Positions 58,711-64,000 of a stretch of 64,000 nt of DNA are shown here, one piece after another. The notes under the pieces were generated by a model. It was not told the DNA's origin and searched no databases. It was given only the letters and a program-made list of their open reading frames with translations. Made by a program: the position numbers and the translations under genes. Each line of letters starts with the position of its first letter. Within the stretch, counting starts at the first letter, position 1. The stretch comes from Oscillospiraceae bacterium (lineage in GTDB: Bacteria; Bacillota; Clostridia; Oscillospirales; Oscillospiraceae), in NCBI GenBank assembly GCA_017515345.1, contig JAFWFZ010000049.1:62001-126000 (forward strand), written 5' to 3'.

Positions 58711-59438
58711 GTGATTCTCTGATCAGCTGCCAGGCGCTGACAAAAAGCTATGGCGGCGCGCCTGTCCTGAAAGACATCGATCTGGACATCGGCGCGGGCA
58801 GGATCGTCGGCCTGCTGGGGCCAAACGGCACCGGAAAAACGACGCTTATCAAGCTGCTGTGCGGCCTGCTGCAGCCCACCGCCGGCAGGATCCTTATCAA
58901 CGGCATGGTGCCGGGGCCGGAATCGAAGGCCATCGTCAGCTACCTGCCGGATAAGATGTACTTTGCCGACTGGATGAACGCGCGGGACATCCTGGGACTC
59001 TTCGAGGACTTTTATGAGGACTTTGACCGGACGAGGGCCGAGGCCATGTGTGCCAGCCTGGGCATCAAGCCCGGCGATCGGATCAAGACCATGTCCAAGG
59101 GCACCAAGGAAAAGCTGCAGCTCATCCTGGTCATGAGCAGAAGGGCACGGCTCTACCTGCTGGATGAGCCCATCGCCGGCGTGGACCCCGCGGCCAGAGA
59201 CTACATCATGAATACCATTCTCACGAACTATTCCCCCGACGGAACGGTGCTCATCTCCACGCACCTGATCGGCGATATCGAACGGGTGCTGGACGAGGCC
59301 ATCTTCCTGCAGGACGGCCGGGTGATCCTCCACGATTCGGTGGACAATATGCGCGCTGTCCACGGCAAGTCGGTGGACGCCCTGTTCCGGGAGATGTTCC
59401 GGATGACTCAGGAGGGAGGTGAGCAGTATGCTCGGTAA
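58707..59438 (+). CDS. ABC transporter ATP-binding protein
   Basis: 243 residues, single ATPase domain: Walker A GPNGTGKTT, altered signature MSKGTKEKLQ (no LSGGQ), Walker B LYLLDEPIAGVD, H-loop LISTHL. Typical of the YtrB/BcrA-like ATPases encoded with YtrA regulators, often responding to cell-wall antibiotics. It pairs with the permease that follows, overlapping by 11 bases. Confidence 0.9.
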   Translation: MSDSLISCQALTKSYGGAPVLKDIDLDIGAGRIVGLLGPNGTGKTTLIKLLCGLLQPTAGRILINGMVPGPESKAIVSYLPDKMYFADWMNARDILGLFEDFYEDFDRTRAEAMCASLGIKPGDRIKTMSKGTKEKLQLILVMSRRARLYLLDEPIAGVDPAARDYIMNTILTNYSPDGTVLISTHLIGDIERVLDEAIFLQDGRVILHDSVDNMRAVHGKSVDALFREMFRMTQEGGEQYAR

Positions 59439-60255
59439 GCTGATCAAATACGATCTCAAATCCTATTTCAAGCTGTTTCCGCTGATCTGGCTGGCTGCCA
59501 TCGTGCTGGCCTTCGTGAACCACTTCACACTGAGGCACTTCAGCGAGGCGGAAGCCTCCGGCGTGGCGGAGCTCCTGGGCCTGGTGCTCCCGATCCTCGT
59601 CTACGTGGCGGCCATCGTGACCCTGGCGGTGCTGACGCTGATTCTCATCATCCGCCGATTCTACTCCGGCGCCCTGAAGGAGGAGGGCTACCTGGTCTTC
59701 ACCCTTCCCGTAAAGCCCTGGCAGATCGTGGTTGCCAAGGCTATCGCGGCCACCATCGTCACCATCATCACATCCGTCGTCACCGTAATCTCCGTCCTGC
59801 TGCTCATGGACTGGGCCGAGGTGACAAGGGCAATCGGGGAGCTGTTCCATGGCCTGTTCCACAACGAGTACATCACCGGAGGACAGTGCGCCGCCCTCAT
59901 GGCGGAGGCCGTGATCGTCGGCATCGTGGGTATCGCCGTGTCGATCTATCGGATCTACTGCGCCATCGCGCTGGGCCACCTGTTCAACAAGCACCGGGGC
60001 GGCATGGCCGTGCTCATGTACATCGCCATCAGCATCGTGCTCAGCGCCCTGGGCTCCACGGTCGTCGCCAATCTGATCTTCGGGCTGGACACCAACTGGA
60101 TCGACGAATTCCTGCGCAAGATCAGCGAGGCCACCAACACCTTCGGCTTCATCAGCCTGGGTATGCTGGGGCTGTTCCTGGTCAGCGCCGTGCAGATCGT
60201 GATCTACCACATCGTCACGGAGCGCATCCTCTCCAAGCGGCTGAATCTCGAATAA
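59428..60255 (+). CDS. ABC transporter permease
   Basis: 275 residues from ATG 59428 (GGAGGGAGG upstream; a GTG 9 bases earlier is possible). Six membrane helices; it begins MLGKLIKYDLKSYFKLFPLI, a pattern seen in ABC-2-type permeases. Substrate unknown. The operon structure gntR-ATPase-permease suggests stress- or antibiotic-induced export. Confidence 0.85.
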   Translation: MLGKLIKYDLKSYFKLFPLIWLAAIVLAFVNHFTLRHFSEAEASGVAELLGLVLPILVYVAAIVTLAVLTLILIIRRFYSGALKEEGYLVFTLPVKPWQIVVAKAIAATIVTIITSVVTVISVLLLMDWAEVTRAIGELFHGLFHNEYITGGQCAALMAEAVIVGIVGIAVSIYRIYCAIALGHLFNKHRGGMAVLMYIAISIVLSALGSTVVANLIFGLDTNWIDEFLRKISEATNTFGFISLGMLGLFLVSAVQIVIYHIVTERILSKRLNLE

Positions 60256-60266
60256 AATAACCGGCA

Positions 60267-60299
60267 GAAGGCCGTCTTCCCATGGGGAGGGCGGCCTTC
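60267..60299 (+). terminator. Terminator of the GntR-ABC operon
   Basis: Stem GAAGGCCG..TCTTCC with its near-complement GGGAGGGCGGCCTTC and CATG loop, then GTTTG; 12 bases after the permease stop. Confidence 0.75.
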
Positions 60300-60309
60300 G
60301 TTTGCCCAC

Positions 60310-60338
60310 TTGTATTTTTGCGGAAATAGGATTACACT
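60310..60338 (+). promoter_or_regulatory. Promoter of the AEC transporter gene
   Basis: TTGTAT (60310-60315), 17-base spacer, TACACT (60333-60338), 31 bases before the ATG. Confidence 0.6.
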
Positions 60339-60368
60339 GCTCATATCAAGAGGAAGGAACGTGCGCCT

Positions 60369-61307
60369 ATGACCGTATTACAGCTCTCCCTGCGCCTGCT
60401 TCTCTTCATCGCCGCCGGATTCATCGGGCGGAAGGTGAAGGCGATGCCGGACGGCTTTGACAAAATGCTCAGCAAATTCGTCATGGCCATCCCGCTGCCC
60501 TGCATGATCGTCAGCTCCTTCCAGCTTGAATACTCCGTGGACAATCTGCTGACCGCGCCGGTGATCATCGCGCTGAGCGTGGGCAGCATGGCGGTGATGT
60601 TCCTGCTGGTGTTCCTCTGCACCGCGCGGCTGAAGGACCGGAATATGAGAAAGACCGTGCGGTTCTGCCTCCTGTTCACGAATTTCACCTTCATCGGCTT
60701 CGCGGTAGTGAAGGAGATCTACGGCGGCGAGGGCTTTTTCAACTACGTGCTGTTCACCCTGCCCATCCGGATCATGTTCTACGGCGGCGCGTCGGTGATC
60801 CTGGGGCGCGGCGGAGAAAAGGTCAACGTGGGGGAGACGATCCGCCGCTTCATCTGCCCGCCGGTGGTAGCGGTATTCATCGGCCTGGCGCTCTACGCTC
60901 TGCAGATCCCGCTGCCGGGTGTTCTGGCAAAGACGATCTCCGCCATCGGGGACATGGCGTCTCCCCTCGGGCTGATGCTCTGCGGCGCCATTATCGCGGA
61001 CGCGGACTTCAAGAGTGCCCTGCGCCATCCCAGCGTGCTGCTTGTGACGGCGCTGCGGCTCATCGCGCTCCCCGCCGTGGCCATCGGACTGTTCCGCCTG
61101 ATCGGGGTGAAGCCGGAGATCCTGAAGACAACGGTCTACTACTATGCCATGCCCGTTGCCTCTCTGACGCCCACGTTCCTGCTGCAGTACGACCCCGACG
61201 CGGTGGAGGCACGCACTGTCAGCGGCTATATGGTGGTGGCAAGCACCCTGTTCTGCGTGGTCACGATCCCCCTCTGGACCATGACGCTGAATTATCTGTA
61301 TCCGTGA
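60369..61307 (+). CDS. AEC (auxin efflux carrier) family transporter
   Basis: 312 residues with about ten membrane helices. AEC pattern: N-terminal LRLLLFIAAGFIGRKVKAMP, a central LFTNFTFIGFAVVKEIYGGE segment, and ALRLIALPAVAIGLF and YYYAMPVASLTPTF near the end. Bacterial members move malate, malonate or other carboxylates. This may be relevant to the dicarboxylate metabolism elsewhere in the window but is not linked to it by position. Confidence 0.9.
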   Translation: MTVLQLSLRLLLFIAAGFIGRKVKAMPDGFDKMLSKFVMAIPLPCMIVSSFQLEYSVDNLLTAPVIIALSVGSMAVMFLLVFLCTARLKDRNMRKTVRFCLLFTNFTFIGFAVVKEIYGGEGFFNYVLFTLPIRIMFYGGASVILGRGGEKVNVGETIRRFICPPVVAVFIGLALYALQIPLPGVLAKTISAIGDMASPLGLMLCGAIIADADFKSALRHPSVLLVTALRLIALPAVAIGLFRLIGVKPEILKTTVYYYAMPVASLTPTFLLQYDPDAVEARTVSGYMVVASTLFCVVTIPLWTMTLNYLYP

Positions 61308-61373
61308 CCGACGACGGGATCGCGGCGGGAAATACGGAAAAAGACGGTGCGCGCCTGCGCTTTACAGAAAAAA

Positions 61374-61399
61374 CCGCCCCGGACATGTGTCCGGGGCGG
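61374..61399. terminator. Bidirectional terminator between AEC and IreB genes
   Basis: A 12-bp stem CCGCCCCGGACA around a TG loop. On the minus strand it is followed by TTTTTTC, serving the ireB gene. Confidence 0.85.
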
Positions 61400-61413
61400 C
61401 TCGTGTTATCGGT

Positions 61414-61677
61414 TCATTTTTCCAGGTAGGATTTGACCAGCTCCTGCAGCAGCTCGTCCCTGTCCAGGCGGCAGATGAGGCTGCGGGCGTTGTTGTAGTT
61501 CGTGATGTAGGTGGGATCCTCGGAGAGGATGTAGCCCACGATCTGGTTCACGGGATTGTATCCCTTGACGCGCAGGGACTCATACACCGACGATAAGATC
61601 TGACGGGTCTCGTCCACTTTGCCGACAACATCAAATTTCCTCGTATAATCGTCCACGATAAGTCCCCCTATCTTCAT
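61414..61677 (-). CDS. IreB family regulatory phosphoprotein
   Basis: 87 residues. It contains the conserved [40 protein letters not shown] and [14 protein letters not shown]. IreB-type proteins are small substrates of Stk/IreK Ser/Thr kinases in Firmicutes and influence cephalosporin tolerance. The genes usually lie beside alaS or ruvX, but not here. A clean taxonomic marker for Firmicutes. Confidence 0.93.
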   Translation of the reverse strand: MKIGGLIVDDYTRKFDVVGKVDETRQILSSVYESLRVKGYNPVNQIVGYILSEDPTYITNYNNARSLICRLDRDELLQELVKSYLEK

Positions 61678-61807
61678 AGATTTGCGGCGATGCTTTTCCG
61701 AGTACCATTATAGCAAACCTTTTTCTCCGGGGGAAGACGATTTATATTACAACTTCATGTCATTTTTGCCGAAACAGGGCGGATTATGCCAATATAGGCG
61801 CGGGCCG

Positions 61808-62200
61808 TCACAGCATCTGCTCGTTGCCGAAGGAGGCGGGCAGCAGCTTGTCGAGCCGGTAGCTCACATACCGGCCGTCTGCCCGGGAGCAGAGCACTTC
61901 CATCGTTGGGGAGAACTCGCTGAGTACCTGCCGGCACTGGCCGCACGGGGTGCAGTAGCTGCTGCCGGCGGAGGCGATGGCGATGCGCTTGAAGCTGCGG
62001 TGCCCGGCAGAGACGGCGGCGGCCACGGCTGCCCGCTCCGCACACAGGGTGCAGCCCAGTGCGGCGTTTTCGATGTTGCAGCCGGTAAAGACCTCGCCCC
62101 CCTCGCACTCCAGGGCCGCGCCGACTGCGAACCGGGAGTAGGGGGAATAGGAGAATTTCATTGCAGCTTCCGCTTTCTGAATGAGGTTTCTGTCTGTCAT
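61808..62200 (-). CDS. cdd: Cytidine deaminase
   Basis: 130 residues from ATG 62200 (GGGAGTG upstream). Zinc-site motifs: TGCNIENAALGCTLCAERAA (Cys ligand with catalytic Glu) and CTPCGQCRQVLSEF (two Cys ligands). It deaminates cytidine and deoxycytidine in pyrimidine salvage. Homotetrameric family length. It follows purL on the same strand by 64 bases. Confidence 0.94.
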   Translation of the reverse strand: MTDRNLIQKAEAAMKFSYSPYSRFAVGAALECEGGEVFTGCNIENAALGCTLCAERAAVAAAVSAGHRSFKRIAIASAGSSYCTPCGQCRQVLSEFSPTMEVLCSRADGRYVSYRLDKLLPASFGNEQML

Positions 62201-62264
62201 GGCGCTCACTCCCACTTATTTCTGCCAGCCCGGGGCCGCAGCCCCGGGCTGACGGTTTTCCGTA

Positions 62265-64000
62265 TTACAGATAATAGCGCACGCCGCCCTCGAAGATGGG
62301 CTGGTGCTTCGCGCCCTCGATGTTCTTGGCTACGAACTCGCCGCGGCGCTCCGTGTGTCCCATTTTGCCCAGCACCCTGCCGTCCGGCGAGAGGATGCCC
62401 TCGATGGCCATGACGGAGCCGTTGGGATTCACGGCGATGTCCATGGAGGGGGCGCCCGTGATGTCGCAGTACTGGGTGGCCACCTGGCCGTTCGCGATGA
62501 GACGCTCCGTCATCTCCGGGGAGGCCACGAACCGTCCCTCGCCGTGTGAGATGGGCACCGCGTACACATCGCCGACCCGGCAGCCGGAGAGCCACGGGGA
62601 AGCGGTCGATGCGATGCGGGTATAGACGTAGGAGGACTGGTGCCGCCCGATCAGGTTGTAGGTGAGGGTGGGGCAGCTTTCGTCCATATCACGGATCTCG
62701 CCATAGGGCACGAGCCCTAGCTTGATGAGCGCCTGGAATCCGTTGCAGATGCCCAGCATCAGGCCGTCCCTGGCGCCGATCAGCTCATGAACCGCGTCCC
62801 GGATGCGGGGATTGCGGAAGAAGGCGGCGATGAATTTGGCGGAGCCGTCGGGCTCGTCGCCGCCGGAGAAGCCGCCGGGCAGCACGATCATCTGAGCGTT
62901 TTTGATGGCCTTTTCCACCGCGTCCACCGAATCCTCCAGCAGGGCGGAGGTCAGGTTCCGCACCACCACGATCTCCGGCTCGCCGCCGGCGCGGCGGATG
63001 GCGCGTGCGGTGTCCAGCTCGCAGTTGGTGCCGGGGAAAGCGGTGATCACGGCCCGGGGCTTCGCAAAATGCTCGCCCGCGGCGAGGACGCAGGGCTTTT
63101 CCCAGGTGATGGGCGCCACAGCCTCCGTCGTGCCGGCGCGGGTGGGGAAGATCTTCTCCAGTACCGCCTCCCACTTTTCCGTGAGCGGCGCGAGGGCCAT
63201 TTTCTCCCCGCAGAGGGTGAGGGCCGGCTCCGAAGCCGTATGCCCGATGACCGTGCCCAGCGCCGTATGCTCCGCGACCTCAGCCACGATGCCGCCGGGC
63301 GCGGCGGCAAAGAGACCGCTTTCCTCCAGCCCCTCCGACACGAAGCCCACGGGGCCGCCCAGGCACATCTTAAACAGCGCCTCCGCGACGCCGCCCCGTT
63401 CCAGGGCGCGGGCCGCGCAGACCTTTCCGCTCTCTGCCAGGGCGCGGAGCTTTTTCCAGTTATCTCTCGTCTCCTCCAGGGTACTGCCGGGGGCGATATA
63501 GACGACCTCGTGCCCGGCGGACTTGAATTCCGGCGAAACCACCAATTTGGCGCTGCACGGCGCGATGGCGAAGGAGACCAGCGTGGGCGGCACGTCCATG
63601 TCCATGAAGGAGCCGGACATGCTGTCCTTGCCGCCGATGGCCGCCATTTTCAGCCCGAGCTGCGCCTCCAGCGCCCCCAGCAGGGCGGAGAAGGGCTTGC
63701 CCCAGCGCGCAGGCTCATGCCGCAGCTTTTCAAAATACTCCTGGAAGGTAAGGTAGATCTCCTCCGGATCGCAGCCGGAGGCCACCAGCTTTGCGGCGGA
63801 GGTGACCACCGCGTCACGGGCGGCGGCAAAGGGATTCTCGGAGGAGGCGTCCGGATCGAAGCCGAAGGCCATGACGGAGCAGGTGCCCGTCTCCTTCCCG
63901 AAAACGGGGATCAGGGCGGCCATGGACTGGGCCGGAGCCAGGCCCGTTCTGCCGCCGAAGGGCATCAGGACGCTGCCGGAGCCGATGGATCCGTCGAACC
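62265..64000 (-). CDS. purL: Phosphoribosylformylglycinamidine synthase PurL, C-terminal part (runs off window)
   Basis: About 578 residues visible, lacking the N-terminus. The AIRS-like ATPase/FGAM domain is in FDGSIGSGSVLMPFGGRTGL, AAIGGKDSMSGSF and PPTLVSFAIAPC. The C-terminal class I glutamine amidotransferase has FPGTNCELDTARA, GGFSGGDEP, catalytic Cys in GICNGFQALIKLG, and the His/Glu partners in SHGEGRF. This large-type PurL does the fourth step of purine synthesis. The one-polypeptide form (rather than separate PurS/PurQ/PurL) occurs in some Clostridia. Confidence 0.94.
   Translation of the reverse strand, partial: FDGSIGSGSVLMPFGGRTGLAPAQSMAALIPVFGKETGTCSVMAFGFDPDASSENPFAAARDAVVTSAAKLVASGCDPEEIYLTFQEYFEKLRHEPARWGKPFSALLGALEAQLGLKMAAIGGKDSMSGSFMDMDVPPTLVSFAIAPCSAKLVVSPEFKSAGHEVVYIAPGSTLEETRDNWKKLRALAESGKVCAARALERGGVAEALFKMCLGGPVGFVSEGLEESGLFAAAPGGIVAEVAEHTALGTVIGHTASEPALTLCGEKMALAPLTEKWEAVLEKIFPTRAGTTEAVAPITWEKPCVLAAGEHFAKPRAVITAFPGTNCELDTARAIRRAGGEPEIVVVRNLTSALLEDSVDAVEKAIKNAQMIVLPGGFSGGDEPDGSAKFIAAFFRNPRIRDAVHELIGARDGLMLGICNGFQALIKLGLVPYGEIRDMDESCPTLTYNLIGRHQSSYVYTRIASTASPWLSGCRVGDVYAVPISHGEGRFVASPEMTERLIANGQVATQYCDITGAPSMDIAVNPNGSVMAIEGILSPDGRVLGKMGHTERRGEFVAKNIEGAKHQPIFEGGVRYYL

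Overview
The window is GC-rich (roughly 60%) chromosome of an anaerobic Gram-positive bacterium. It most resembles a Clostridia/Oscillospiraceae-type gut fermenter (inference). Evidence: an IreB-type regulator, LCP and CpsB/C/D proteins, an S-layer-homology (SLH) protein, GGAGG ribosome sites, TTG/GTG starts, oxygen-sensitive glycyl radical and radical-SAM enzymes, and extensive cobalamin use. I see no insertion sequence, integrase, phage gene, rRNA or CRISPR array. High GC creates many long antisense shadow ORFs, which I left out.

Layout. 1-5.1 kb: 5' end of mutL, an alanine-racemase fold lacking its catalytic lysine, miaB, and a corrinoid-activation protein with a DUF2284 protein. 5.1-11.4 kb: a tRNA-like RNA just downstream of a DIP1984 gene, a heterodimeric ABC exporter with one degenerate ATPase site, and an acyltransferase. 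11.5-14.3 kb: AT-richer accessory genes. 14.6-15.2 kb: a five-tRNA operon. 15.2-23.8 kb: pyrB with a PyrI-like zinc tail, a DUF11 protein and an exopolysaccharide cluster (CpsB phosphatase, nucleotide-sugar dehydratase, LCP, CpsC, CpsD). 24-46.4 kb: a catabolic island with two iron alcohol dehydrogenases, two aldehyde dehydrogenases, a D-amino-acid-type aminotransferase, a PucR/CdaR regulator, a glycyl radical enzyme with its activase, a fused glutamate-mutase-like B12 enzyme, two GlmL/MutL proteins, a MATE exporter and an SDR. 46.6-50.8 kb: GNAT and serine-hydrolase genes, one of them a GNAT-hydrolase fusion. 51.1-51.4 kb: a tRNA-Thr/Tyr operon. 51.5-57.9 kb: a cobalamin-riboswitch-controlled uptake operon. 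58.3-60.3 kb: an autoregulated GntR/ABC operon. 60.3-64 kb: an AEC transporter, ireB, cdd and a partial purL.

The two strongest candidates for undescribed biology are linked by B12. (1) The riboswitch operon encodes the two architectural halves of animal transcobalamin/intrinsic factor as separate exported proteins: an SLH-anchored alpha/alpha-toroid protein and a membrane-tethered DUF4430 protein. An EcfT and a single 881-residue polypeptide fusing both ECF ATPases to the S component follow. (2) The island pairs an atypical glycyl radical enzyme (Cys-Leu-Gly, without the usual Glu) with a GlmE-GlmS fusion that keeps the dicarboxylate-binding arginines but lacks the residue that contacts the amino group of glutamate. 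This points to an unknown dicarboxylate pathway. A third is the DIP1984/tRNA-like RNA pair.
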